Shown here in pieces: positions 42,936 through 51,781 of a stretch of DNA of 64,000 bases. The notes beneath the pieces were generated by a model, which was not told the origin of the DNA, did not search any database, and saw nothing but the letters and a program-made list of their open reading frames with translations. Origin of the DNA: Paraburkholderia eburnea (GTDB taxonomy: Bacteria > Pseudomonadota > Gammaproteobacteria > Burkholderiales > Burkholderiaceae); assembly GCF_002917095.1 (NCBI RefSeq), contig NZ_PQGA01000002.1, positions 682,001 to 746,000 on the forward strand, given 5' to 3'. A program made the translations under genes and the position numbers. The first letter of the stretch is position 1. Each line of letters begins with the position of its first letter.

Positions 42936-45674
42936 TCAGGTGGCCAGTGCTGCAGGCTCAGCCGTCGTAGCAGCAGGGGCCGCAGCCGGCTCACCGTGAT
43001 CGAGGAAGTCGATCGTCAGGTTGCCTTCGGCAGAGCTTGAGAGCAGGATCTTCGCAGGCGCGGTGCCGCTGGCCATACGCGTGAGCAATTCGCGAGACAC
43101 CGATGGCAGAATGCGTTGGTTGAGGAATGCGTCCACGTTGCGTGCGCCGGACTCGCGCGCGAGACACAACTCGGCCATCGACCCGATGAGCGAGTCGGCG
43201 CAGACGAGTTCGACACCGTGCTGCCGGCGCAAACGTTCGGCGACCTTTGCCAGCTTCAGGCGCACGATGGCAGCGAGCGCACCCACATCGAGCGGGCGGT
43301 ATGCCAGCGTCTGGAAGCGCGCCAGAAGAGCTGGCTGGAAGTGCGCAACAAGTTGCGGGTGGATTGCCTCGAGCAGCGCCGCCTGCGCGATCTCCGGGTT
43401 GTCGGTCGTGACCTCGTCAATCTGCGCGCTGCCGAGATTGGACGTCATGAGGATCACGCAGTTGCGGAAGTCGATCTCGCGTCCCTCGCCATCGCGCATC
43501 GTGCCGCGGTCGAACACCTGATAGAAGATGTCGAGCACGTCGCGATGGGCCTTCTCGACCTCGTCGAGCAGCACGACGCTGTAGGGGCGCTGCCGCACGG
43601 CTTCGGTCAGGACGCCGCCGCGGCCGTAGCCGACATAGCCCGGCGGCGAGCCCTTGAGCTGCGACACGGTGTGCGACTCCTGGTACTCGGACATGTTGAT
43701 CGTCGTGAGCGCAGCCTCGCCGCCGAAGAGCAGGTCGGCGAGGGCCAGCCCGGTTTCGGTTTTGCCGACGCCCGATGGACCCGCGAGCAGGAACACCCCG
43801 AGCGGCGCGTGCTCGTTCTTCAGACCCGCCTTCGCAGTGCGCAGGCTTTCCGCGAGTGCTCCCAGCGCCTCGTCCTGCGCGACGACGCGCTTCGCGAGCT
43901 GCTCTTCCAGGGTGAGCAGGCCCTGCAGTTCGTCTTCGAGGAGATTACCGACCGGCACGCCGGTCCATTCGGCCACCACACGTGCGATCGCCTGGGCGTC
44001 CACGTCGGCGAAGATCAGCGGTGCCTTGCCCTGCGCCTGTGCGAGTGCATCACGCGTCTGGGCTAATTCGGCGGTGCCCGTTGTGGCGCCGCGCTGTTCG
44101 AGCAGCGACTGCACGAGGTTCAGTTCCCGCCCATAACGCTGCTGCAGGGTTTCCAGCTGGTCCTTCGCATTGGCGAGGGCATCATGCAGCGAAGCACGAC
44201 GCTCTTCTGCGACCTCGACGCCGGCGCGCGCATCGTCTTCGAGCGTGACAAGCTCCAGTTCAAGTGCGGCGACCGCGGCGCGGGCGCGCTGCAGTTCTGC
44301 CGGTGGTGATTCAAGCCCCATGCGCACGCGCGCGGCGGCCGTGTCGATCAGGTCGACGGCCTTGTCCGGTAGCTGGCGCGCGGGGATGTAGCGGCGCGAG
44401 AGCCTGACGGCGGCCACCAGCGCCTCGTCGCGGATGTGCACGTTGTGATACGTCGCATAGCGCTCCTTGAGTCCGCGCAGCATGAGGCAAGCTGCAGAGT
44501 CATCAGGCTCCTCGACCTTGATCATCTGGAAGCGCCGCTCAAGTGCGGCATCGCGCTCGAAATATTCCTTGTATTCCGACCAGGTGGTCGCGGCGATCGT
44601 CCGCAGTTCGCCGCGCGCGAGCGCGGGCTTGAGCAGGTTGGCCGCATCGGCGCCGCCTGCTGCATTGCCCGCGCCAATCAGGGTGTGCGCTTCGTCGATA
44701 AACAGCAGGATCGGCACATCCGATGCCTGCACTTCGTCGATCACATTCTTGAGGCGCTGCTCGAACTCGCCCTTCACGCCTGCGCCCGCCTGCAGGAGGC
44801 CCAGGTCGAGCGTAAGGATGCGCACATCACGGATTACGTTCGGCACGGTGCCTTCAGCCACGCGCAGCGCAAGACCTTCGACGAGTGCTGTCTTGCCCAC
44901 ACCCGGCTCGCCCACGAGAATCGGATTGTTCTTGCGGCGCCGCGCGAGCACGTCGACCATCTGCTGGATTTCGCGGTCGCGCCCGAATACCGGATCAATT
45001 TTCCCTTCGCGCGCTTTCGCCGTGATGTCGATCGCGAAGCGGGCGAGGGCGTCGCCTTCCACGCTGCGCCTTGCAGCCGGCGCCGGCTTTCCTTCGGCAG
45101 CCTCGTTGACGGCACCCGCTTGCGTCGGGGCAACCGTCGGGTCCGCAGGAGCCTCGGGCTCTTCCGGCTGGTTCTCACAGGTTCGCAGCCCGAGGCGCGG
45201 CAGCAGGCGTTCGATCTGTGCGGTGCTGACCGACAGCAACTGCCAGGCATTGGCCGCGCGCAGGACATGGGGCGCCTCGACGATGGCCTGAAGGACGTTG
45301 GCCGAACGGATGGCTGTCTCGCCGCTATCGGCCAGATTCAGCGCGTGGGACCAGGCGTCCTGGAGCACAGCAGCGAGCTGGGGCGAAAGGCTGGGGCGGC
45401 CACGCAGGTTACGCGGTGTGTGGTCGATCGCCCGGAGTAGCGCATCCCACACGGCGTCGATATTCAACTCGTAGTGGTTCATGATGGCCGGGATATCGCC
45501 GTCCCCGGCCTCGATCAGTTTGAGCAGCCAGTGCTCGACCGTAATCTCGTCTGCGAGCCGTGTCTGGCACAGGCTTGCCGCGGCCTCGAGCGCGTTGGCG
45601 CAGTGGGGATTGAGCCGCTGCAGAAGCTGGCTGGCGTCGCGCAGGTAAGCGTTTCGGTCGTGGTGCACGGTCAT
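42936..45674 (-). CDS. clpV: T6SS ATPase ClpV/TssH
   Basis: 912 residues from ATG 45674. The Clp N domain starts 'LQRLNPHCANALEAAASLCQTR', followed by a Pro/Ala/Glu-rich linker. AAA1 has 'GEPGVGKT' and 'GLALRVAEGTVPNV'; AAA2 has 'GPSGVGKT' and 'NMSEYQESHTVSQLKGSPPGYVGYGRGG'. The C-terminal part ends 'ESGARNVDAFLNQRILPSVSRELLTRM', typical of ClpV and unlike ClpB. ClpV recycles the contracted TssB/TssC sheath. The start is not well supported by a ribosome site, and the frame is open 39 codons further. A terminator lies between hcp and this gene, so it is expressed from read-through or an own promoter. Confidence 0.93.
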   Translation of the reverse strand: MTVHHDRNAYLRDASQLLQRLNPHCANALEAAASLCQTRLADEITVEHWLLKLIEAGDGDIPAIMNHYELNIDAVWDALLRAIDHTPRNLRGRPSLSPQLAAVLQDAWSHALNLADSGETAIRSANVLQAIVEAPHVLRAANAWQLLSVSTAQIERLLPRLGLRTCENQPEEPEAPADPTVAPTQAGAVNEAAEGKPAPAARRSVEGDALARFAIDITAKAREGKIDPVFGRDREIQQMVDVLARRRKNNPILVGEPGVGKTALVEGLALRVAEGTVPNVIRDVRILTLDLGLLQAGAGVKGEFEQRLKNVIDEVQASDVPILLFIDEAHTLIGAGNAAGGADAANLLKPALARGELRTIAATTWSEYKEYFERDAALERRFQMIKVEEPDDSAACLMLRGLKERYATYHNVHIRDEALVAAVRLSRRYIPARQLPDKAVDLIDTAAARVRMGLESPPAELQRARAAVAALELELVTLEDDARAGVEVAEERRASLHDALANAKDQLETLQQRYGRELNLVQSLLEQRGATTGTAELAQTRDALAQAQGKAPLIFADVDAQAIARVVAEWTGVPVGNLLEDELQGLLTLEEQLAKRVVAQDEALGALAESLRTAKAGLKNEHAPLGVFLLAGPSGVGKTETGLALADLLFGGEAALTTINMSEYQESHTVSQLKGSPPGYVGYGRGGVLTEAVRQRPYSVVLLDEVEKAHRDVLDIFYQVFDRGTMRDGEGREIDFRNCVILMTSNLGSAQIDEVTTDNPEIAQAALLEAIHPQLVAHFQPALLARFQTLAYRPLDVGALAAIVRLKLAKVAERLRRQHGVELVCADSLIGSMAELCLARESGARNVDAFLNQRILPSVSRELLTRMASGTAPAKILLSSSAEGNLTIDFLDHGEPAAAPAATTAEPAALAT

Positions 45675-45737
45675 GTTCGGGCTGTTCGCACATCGGAAGA
45701 AGGGGCGCACCAGCTGGGAGCGGGCGCCCCGGGGAGG

Positions 45738-45767
45738 AAAAAGGCCAGTCCGCCGGTGCGGACTGGC
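45738..45767 (-). terminator. Rho-independent terminator after hcp
   Basis: On the minus strand: 10-bp stem GCCAGTCCGC / GCGGACTGGC, 4-nt loop, then C and a run of T. It lies 60 bp past the hcp stop and 64 bp before the clpV ATG, so hcp ends here while clpV needs partial read-through. Confidence 0.9.
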
Positions 45768-45826
45768 AAAAGGAAGGCCGGGAAACCCCACTGATAAGGA
45801 GGGCCGGCCTCCGGACCACCGCTGGA

Positions 45827-46312
45827 TCAGGAGCGTTCGTTCCAGGTATCCGAATGGATGATGTTGCCGTCCTTATACGACCACGTGATCTTTTCGTAGC
45901 GCAGCTCGATTTCCTCGAGGTGGTTGTGCTTCTCGAACTCCGGAACCTTGATGTCGAGCATCTTCGGACGCACGGCGACGACCTTCACGTTTTCGAGCTT
46001 CGTGTTGAAGTACTCTTTTTCCTTGCCGGCGTCGTCGATCTTGTACCACTTGATCTCGGCCGACTTCAGCGTCTGGCCGCTCGTGACCGCCTTGTAGAGA
46101 TACGGCGTCGACGCATCGGTCTCCTTGATCAGCGTAATCGGCGCATGAACGCGCGTGCCCGTCAGCTTGCCGGTGTTGCCATCGGTCGGGATATGCAGGC
46201 CGTGATCGAACTGCGTGATCTCGATGCTGCCCTCGCGGCCCTGGACGGTCACGGAACCCTTGATGTCCGCGCCACCATCGTCCTTAAGCCACATGTATGA
46301 GGGAATTGCCAT
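45827..46312 (-). CDS. hcp: T6SS tube protein Hcp/TssD
   Basis: 161 residues, family length. 'MAIPSYMWLKDDGGADIKGSVTVQGREGSIEITQFDHGLHIPTD' and 'ETDASTPYLYKAVTSGQTLKSAEIKWYKID' are standard Hcp. It ends 'EKITWSYKDGNIIHSDTWNER'. Hcp hexamers stack inside the sheath and are fired with VgrG. The start has AAGGAGTGAAACA upstream. A 5' leader with two hairpins (46344-46370 and 46377-46396) lies between the OmpA gene stop and this start, and a strong terminator follows, so hcp can be made in excess. Same strand as clpV and the OmpA/tssL pair. Confidence 0.95.
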   Translation of the reverse strand: MAIPSYMWLKDDGGADIKGSVTVQGREGSIEITQFDHGLHIPTDGNTGKLTGTRVHAPITLIKETDASTPYLYKAVTSGQTLKSAEIKWYKIDDAGKEKEYFNTKLENVKVVAVRPKMLDIKVPEFEKHNHLEEIELRYEKITWSYKDGNIIHSDTWNERS

Positions 46313-46409
46313 TGTTTCACTCCTTGTTTCTACTGCGACAATCGCCCGGGGATGATCAGAAACCGGGCATCACAATCCCGAAGCAGAGGCTTCGGGGACC
46401 TAAAACGTG

Positions 46410-48215
46410 TTATCTGGGCTGGCCATCCTTGCGGGGCACCTGCCGCGCGGCGTCAGGCACCAGCGTGATCTCCACGCGCCGGTTTTTCGCCCGGCCAGTC
46501 TCGGTGCCGTTATCCGCGAGGGGCCGCGTATCGCCGTAGCCCTGAATGGCGAACTGCGTAGCCGGAATACCCGATGCCTCGATGAGCCAGTCGCGCACGG
46601 CTTCGGCGCGCGCGGCGGATAGCTTCAGGTTGCTGTCGGGGTCGCCGACGTTATCGGTGTAGCCCGCCACGAGAATCCGCTTGTCGGGGTGCGCCTTGAT
46701 CATTTCGAGTGCGTTGACCATGACCCGGGTCGAACCGTCCTTGAGTTGGGCGCGTCCGCTGTCGAAAAGCGACATGCTGTCGAGCGTCACGACGGCGGGC
46801 GGCGGCGGTGGCGGCTGATAGGAAGCGATCGCCTCGTTGAGCGGCGGGATCAGCCGGGCACCGCGGTACAGTCCAAATGACAGCGGCAGGGGCGTGCCCG
46901 AGCGTGCATATCGCTGAAGCTCGTCGCGATCGGCGACGAGCGCCTGCAGCGCGTCGCGTTTTGCCGCGTCGTGTTCAGCCGGGATCATCGAGTAGCGGCC
47001 GAGGTCCGCTCCAATGCGGGTGAGCAGCGCCTGGTTATGGCGGATCGAGAACAAGAACGCGACGGCGGCTGCGCAGGCCAGCAGCACGAGTGCATGGGTA
47101 AGCGCGATGACGCGCGGCGACATCCAGAAGCGCTGCGGCATGGCCCGGATCAGCGGCTGGGGAAGCGGCCACGGCATGGGCGAGGCGGCGCTGGGCGCGC
47201 GCGCGACCTCGGTGTGCATCTGCACATCGCTCTCCCACGGATGACCGGGCCCGCTTGCCGGACCGCAGTCGACCCAGCCCACCCCATAGAGGGTCACGGG
47301 ATTGGCCGGCTGCCGCGGGTCGGTAAGCACGTCGATCACGACCCGCTGCGTCCAGTCCATGATCGAGGCCAGTGCGGCCGCACGCGTCGCCGGCACGCGG
47401 CTGTCCGCCACACGCCAAGCCTCGTTTTCGGCTGCGCGGATGACGGCCCCATACTGACGCGTATCGAGCAGACCCGTGGCCGATGAGACGCCATACCACT
47501 GAGGCGTCAGAAGACCGGTCGACGCCAATGCGCCATGGCCCATCGCGAGTTCCTTCAGGGCGCTGGAGGGACCTTCGGTAGCGAGCCGCTGATAGACCGC
47601 GACATACCCGGGAAGGGGACGCGAACCCAGCATGCGCGCGGTATCCGCCACCGCCTGGCGTACCACGCGCAGCGACTGGGCGAGGACGTCCGCATCCGTA
47701 TGGCGGCCGGGTGCCACGGTGAGCACGACACCATCGGGCGCGCGGCCGTCGCGCCACTGCCGCACGACGACCGCCATGCGGGAAAGATCCTGCGGCCGGT
47801 CCACGCGCAGCCAGATCGCGCCATCGCCCACGTGCGCAAACCGCTTTCCGTCATGCCGGTCGAACAGCGCCGTCAGGTCATCGCCCGTGACCAGCACGAG
47901 CGGCATGCGTGTGCGCAGGCGCAGCGGAATATCGGCGGTGGCTGCACCAAGCGCTGCCAGCACGTGCGCGCCGCTCTCCCGCGCACCGCCCAGCAGCCGG
48001 GTGCGCCAGAAGATCAGCAGGGCTCCGGCGATCACGATCACGCCTGTGAGCACCGACGCAAGGCCCGGGTCCGGCCTAGCCACGAGCCAGATCACGGCGA
48101 GCGCAAGCGCAATGGCAAACACCACGATGAGGCGAAGGGGGTAGCCCAGCCCGTCGTGTCCCGTCGCCTGCCGCGAAGTGGCGGTAGCTGTCAGTACGGA
48201 CAGATCGGATTTCAT
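46410..48215 (-). CDS. T6SS OmpA-domain membrane protein
   Basis: 601 residues. Three membrane segments: about 27-45, 55-75 and 370-390. The first 300 residues contain 'LRTRMPLVLVTGDDLTALFDRHDGKRFAHVGDGAIWLRV', recalling the cytoplasmic part of TssM but without a GTPase P-loop. The C-terminal OmpA domain ('VVTLDSMSLFDSGRAQLKDGSTRVMVNALEMIKAHPDKRILVAGYTDNVG') binds peptidoglycan. In other T6SSs OmpA proteins (TagL-like) anchor the membrane complex to the wall. The start ATG overlaps tssL1 by 4 bp (ATGA), so they are coupled. It is longer than common TagL proteins, hence possibly a fused anchor. Confidence 0.85.
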   Translation of the reverse strand: MKSDLSVLTATATSRQATGHDGLGYPLRLIVVFAIALALAVIWLVARPDPGLASVLTGVIVIAGALLIFWRTRLLGGARESGAHVLAALGAATADIPLRLRTRMPLVLVTGDDLTALFDRHDGKRFAHVGDGAIWLRVDRPQDLSRMAVVVRQWRDGRAPDGVVLTVAPGRHTDADVLAQSLRVVRQAVADTARMLGSRPLPGYVAVYQRLATEGPSSALKELAMGHGALASTGLLTPQWYGVSSATGLLDTRQYGAVIRAAENEAWRVADSRVPATRAAALASIMDWTQRVVIDVLTDPRQPANPVTLYGVGWVDCGPASGPGHPWESDVQMHTEVARAPSAASPMPWPLPQPLIRAMPQRFWMSPRVIALTHALVLLACAAAVAFLFSIRHNQALLTRIGADLGRYSMIPAEHDAAKRDALQALVADRDELQRYARSGTPLPLSFGLYRGARLIPPLNEAIASYQPPPPPPAVVTLDSMSLFDSGRAQLKDGSTRVMVNALEMIKAHPDKRILVAGYTDNVGDPDSNLKLSAARAEAVRDWLIEASGIPATQFAIQGYGDTRPLADNGTETGRAKNRRVEITLVPDAARQVPRKDGQPR

Positions 48216-48943
48216 GACCGGACCACCTTTGCAGGCGCGATGTGCACGAGCTGCGTGTCGATAGCCCGGCTCCCCATCACCCAGATCGCTACTGCCGCGA
48301 GACCCGCGAGCGCAACGGGAATCCACGGCGCGAACCGGCCCGCTGAACTGGAGAGCCGGTGTCCCGAACGATCGGTTACGAAGGGTTCTTCGACGCACTG
48401 GCGTAACGTCTCCAGCCTGGCATGGAGCGACGCGATCAGCGCAGCGCGCTTTGCCTGCCCATCAAGCGCATAACGGCCAACGAATCCCAGCCCGAGAATC
48501 GCGGCGTAGTACTCAAGGAGTTCGACATCCGGAGCGGCTTCACGCACATGGGCCTCGATGCTGTCGATGACGCGCCGGCCGGCATCGTGGATGGAGAAGC
48601 GTTCAACCTGCATTGGCCGCTGCTCCCACGCATTACGGGCTTCGGTGGGCAGATAACGCAGCGCCATTTCGTCGAGCAGTGCGCACTGGGCGAGCAGCGC
48701 TTCGCGCCGGATGTCTTCGGGATAGTCCCGTTGCGCGAGCGCGTCCGCGAACTGGCTAATGTTCTGCCCGCAGCGCTTACGAAGCTGCTCAGGGTTCCTG
48801 ACGGTTCCACCGGACGCAACCGAGGTCACGAGCAGTGCGGTGTTGTGTACCAGATCGCGCATGCCAGCACCGGCAGGACGCGCAATGTCGGATACGGGTT
48901 TCTGGGGGGCGCGCTGGTCGCGGCCCAATGTCAGTGTGATCAT
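48212..48943 (-). CDS. tssL: T6SS membrane protein TssL (DotU type), copy 1
   Basis: 243 residues. The DotU signature 'ALLAQCALLDEMALRYLPTEARNAWEQRPMQVERF' is clear, followed by 'AAPDVELLEYYAAILGLGFVGRYAL' and a C-terminal membrane anchor 'FAPWIPVALAGLAAVAIWVM'. TssL joins TssM and TssJ in the trans-envelope complex. A second TssL lies at 54180, an unusual doubling. Start ATG 48943 has no strong ribosome site. It heads the minus-strand block and shares its 614-bp AT-rich upstream region with the divergent tssB. Confidence 0.9.
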   Translation of the reverse strand: MITLTLGRDQRAPQKPVSDIARPAGAGMRDLVHNTALLVTSVASGGTVRNPEQLRKRCGQNISQFADALAQRDYPEDIRREALLAQCALLDEMALRYLPTEARNAWEQRPMQVERFSIHDAGRRVIDSIEAHVREAAPDVELLEYYAAILGLGFVGRYALDGQAKRAALIASLHARLETLRQCVEEPFVTDRSGHRLSSSAGRFAPWIPVALAGLAAVAIWVMGSRAIDTQLVHIAPAKVVRS

Positions 48944-49557
48944 GCGCGCTGATGTCTAACGCAGGACCGGCTACCCTGATTGCCTCACCAGGACGGTCTC
49001 AACCCGGCGGGCGGGCGGTCTGCTGTGTTTAAGTTCTTATCCGGTTATGGAGAGATTTCGTATGCAACTTTTATCAGAGGATAACGAATTTTATGGAGGT
49101 GTGGAGGCCATATTTTTTTAATAAGTGTCATTTTTTGCCATCCGTTTTATTTCGAGATAATCAATGCGAATTTATGATGATGGGGATATTGATGTCGATC
49201 GATGATGTGCCTCCCGGTTATTTGATTTTAATCGTGTTTTTCCGCGATTCTGTGCATCACGAAGAGATGGCGTGCGAGTGAGTGGAGCGGCGTGCATGTC
49301 GGTTTGTTTGCGCTGGATTAAATGTTTTATCCGGATTTACTGATTTTTACGAATTTTTTGGTTTTCGGTCAATTTCAGAATGCTTTGACGGAAGCGCCAT
49401 TAACCTGTTTAATATGGTCTGGCAAAATGGTCGCATGAATGAAAACCACGCCCTCGGGAGATGTCGGAATGAGCATTCGCGGTGCGCATGCAGGAGTCTC
49501 TTCGTCGCTGCGGTTGATTCCTGCGGTGAACGTGAAATTCCTTTATTAGGATTACTA
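48944..49557. promoter_or_regulatory. AT-rich bidirectional control region of the T6SS
   Basis: 614 bp with clearly lower GC than its surroundings. It carries no gene. It separates tssL1 (minus) from tssB (plus). It is a natural site for H-NS-like silencing and for enhancer-bound activators. A sigma54-type box is at 49420; no equally good box was found for the minus strand. Confidence 0.55.
49420..49435 (+). promoter_or_regulatory. Sigma54 (-24/-12) promoter candidate for tssB
   Basis: TGGCA at 49420-49424 and TCGCA at 49431-49435 match TGGCA-N6-TTGCA with one mismatch, GG and GC ten bases apart as required. The gene starts about 120 bp later. Sigma54 control of T6SS is known in several proteobacteria. 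No bEBP gene lies in the window. Confidence 0.5.
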
Positions 49558-50070
49558 ATGGACAGCTTCCAGAGAGAAATTCCGAAAAGTCGTGTCTCAA
49601 TAACCCTCGACCTCCATACGGGCGGGGCGCAGAAGAAGGTCGAGCTGCCGCTCAAGCTGCTCGTCGCCGGTGACTTCAGTGCAGGCCGCGAGCAGGCGCC
49701 CCTGGCCGAGCGCAAGAAGGTCAACATCGACAAGAATAACTTCGACTCGGTACTGGCCGACTATGCACCGGACCTGAAGTTCGCGGCAGAGAATACGCTG
49801 GCCGCCGACGGTTCGGAACTGCCGGTCAACCTCTCTTTCCGTTCGATGAAGGACTTCGAGCCGGAGCAGGTGGCCCGCCAGATTCCGGAGCTTCAGGCGA
49901 TGCTTGCCATGCGCAACCTGCTGCGCGACCTGAAATCGAACCTGCTCGACAACGTCACGTTCCGCCGCGAGTTCGAGAAGATCCTGAAGGACAAGCGTCT
50001 GTCCGACAAGCTGCGCGGAGAACTGGCTCAGCTGGCGACGGTCGCCACGCAACCGGAAGGGCATGCGTGA
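49558..50070 (+). CDS. tssB: T6SS sheath small subunit TssB
   Basis: 170 residues. 'SFQREIPKSRVSITLDLHTGGAQKKVELPLKLLVAGDF' opens the protein, then 'RKKVNIDKNNFDSVLADYAPDLKF' and 'VNLSFRSMKDFEPEQVARQIPELQAMLAMRNLLRDLKSNLLDNVTFRREFEKIL'. TssB (VipA) pairs with TssC to form the contractile sheath. Start ATG 49558 follows TAGGA. The open frame goes upstream to 49282 but without protein-like sequence. First gene of the plus-strand block behind the sigma54-like box; tssC follows after 85 bp. Confidence 0.95.
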   Translation: MDSFQREIPKSRVSITLDLHTGGAQKKVELPLKLLVAGDFSAGREQAPLAERKKVNIDKNNFDSVLADYAPDLKFAAENTLAADGSELPVNLSFRSMKDFEPEQVARQIPELQAMLAMRNLLRDLKSNLLDNVTFRREFEKILKDKRLSDKLRGELAQLATVATQPEGHA

Positions 50071-50155
50071 GCGCCGGTGGCCGCAAAGGGTCCCCAAAGC
50101 GGCCTTCACTGCCTTTCGCAATCAGGTCGCAGTTCAAACGCAGACAGGAACTTCA

Positions 50156-51691
50156 ATGAAACAGAACGAATCCCGCCAGGGCGCCACCGAGACCGTCGTG
50201 CTCGACGCCCCCGACAGCGTGTATGCCTCGCTGTGCAGCAAGATCAATCTCAAGCCCGTCGCCGAGGCACGCCCGATCGAGGCGTTCCGGGACAGCGACA
50301 CGCTATCCGAAGCGTCCGCCGACGAGCGCATTGCGCGCGGCATGGGCGCGTTCCTCGAACTTATTGCGAAGTCGAGCCAGCCGGTCGAGCGTCTCGACAA
50401 GTCGCTGCTCGATTTCCACATCGGCCAGCTCGATCGCCAGATCAGCCGCCAGCTTGACGCAGTGATGCACGCGCCGGAGTTCCAGGCGCTGGAAGGGCGC
50501 TGGCGCGGCGCCAAGATGCTCGTCTCGCGCACGGACTTCCGCCGCAACGCACGCATCGAATTGCTCGACGTGTCGAAAGAAGCGCTGCAGCGCGACTTCG
50601 AAGATACGCCCGAGCTTATCCAGAGCGGTCTCTATCGCCATACGTACATCGAGGAGTACGACACGCCGGGCGGCCAGCCGATCAGCGCGATGATCAGCGA
50701 CTACGAGTTTGAGAACTCGCCGATGGACATCGCACTCCTGCGCAATATTTCAAAGGTGGCCGCCGCCGCCCATATGCCGTTCGTCGGCTCGGTGGGCGCC
50801 GCGTTCTTCGGCAAGCAGTCGATGGAAGAAGTTGCCGCCATCCAGGATATCGGCAACTACTTCGACCGCGCTGAATACATCAAGTGGAAGAGTTTCCGCG
50901 ACACGGATGACGCCCGCTACGTGGGTCTGACGATGCCGCGCGTGCTCGGCCGCCTGCCGTACGGCAAGGATACCGTTCCCGTACGTGCCTTCAACTACGA
51001 AGAAGCCGTGAAGGGCCCGGACCACGACAGGTACCTGTGGGTCAATGCCTCGTTCGCGTTTGCTGCCAACATGAGCCGCAGCTTCGTGAATAATGGCTGG
51101 TGCGTCCAGATCCGCGGGCCCCAGGCGGGTGGCAAGGTCGAGGACCTACCGGTCCATCTGTACGATCTGGGCACGGGCACCCAGGCGAAGATTCCGACTG
51201 AGGTGCTGATCCCCGAAACGCGTGAATTCGAGTTCGCGAACCTGGGCTTCATCCCGCTCTCGTTCTACAAGAACCACGACTTCGCGTGCTTCTTCTCAGC
51301 CAGCTCGGCCCAGAAACCAGCGCTCTACGAGACGAAGGAAGCCACGGCCAACAGCCGCATCAACGCGCGCCTACCGTACATCTTCCTGCTCTCGCGCATC
51401 GCGCATTACCTGAAGGTAATCCAGCGTGAAAACATCGGCACGACCAAGGACCGTCGCGTGCTGGAGCTCGAGCTGAACAGCTGGATCAAGGGCCTCGTCA
51501 CCGAGATGAAGGACCCCGGTGACGAACTCCAGGCCTCGCACCCGCTGCGTGAAGCAAAGGTGACGGTGGAGGACATTGAGGACAACCCGGGCTTCTTCCG
51601 CATCAAGCTCTTCATCATCCCGCACTTCCAGGTCGAAGGCATGGACATCGGGCTGTCGCTCGTGTCACAAATGCCGAAAGCCAAAAGCTGA
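50156..51691 (+). CDS. tssC: T6SS sheath large subunit TssC, copy 1
   Basis: 511 residues. Core motifs are 'LDKSLLDFHIGQLDRQISRQLDAVMHAPEFQALEGRWRGAKML', 'LLRNISKVAAAAHMPFVGSV', 'RINARLPYIFLLSRIAHYLKVIQRENIGT' and 'EDIEDNPGFFRIKLFIIPHFQVEGMDIGLSLVSQMP'. TssC (VipB) forms the sheath with TssB. The N-terminal 50 residues before the helical core are present, unlike in copy 2. ATG 50156 has AGGAACTTCA upstream. A strong terminator follows at 51714. It and copy 2 at 56233 are close paralogues. Confidence 0.95.
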   Translation: MKQNESRQGATETVVLDAPDSVYASLCSKINLKPVAEARPIEAFRDSDTLSEASADERIARGMGAFLELIAKSSQPVERLDKSLLDFHIGQLDRQISRQLDAVMHAPEFQALEGRWRGAKMLVSRTDFRRNARIELLDVSKEALQRDFEDTPELIQSGLYRHTYIEEYDTPGGQPISAMISDYEFENSPMDIALLRNISKVAAAAHMPFVGSVGAAFFGKQSMEEVAAIQDIGNYFDRAEYIKWKSFRDTDDARYVGLTMPRVLGRLPYGKDTVPVRAFNYEEAVKGPDHDRYLWVNASFAFAANMSRSFVNNGWCVQIRGPQAGGKVEDLPVHLYDLGTGTQAKIPTEVLIPETREFEFANLGFIPLSFYKNHDFACFFSASSAQKPALYETKEATANSRINARLPYIFLLSRIAHYLKVIQRENIGTTKDRRVLELELNSWIKGLVTEMKDPGDELQASHPLREAKVTVEDIEDNPGFFRIKLFIIPHFQVEGMDIGLSLVSQMPKAKS

Positions 51692-51713
51692 CGGATATCG
51701 GGATATGTAGCTG

Positions 51714-51748
51714 CGCCGGGGCACCGTACCGCCCCGGCGTTTATTTTT
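51714..51748 (+). terminator. Rho-independent terminator between tssC and tssA
   Basis: 9-bp GC stem (CGCCGGGGC / GCCCCGGCG), 8-nt loop, followed by TTTATTTTT. It sits inside the plus-strand T6SS block, so tssA gets only read-through or its own start; the sheath genes can be expressed more strongly. Confidence 0.85.
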
Positions 51749-51781
51749 GTGTTCCTGCTTTTTCTGCATAGGAGAGTTCGC

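Noticed and set aside
42754..42999. Plus-strand frame overlapping the clpV 3' end
   Set aside because: No family features and it overlaps clpV; codon pattern fits the opposite strand.
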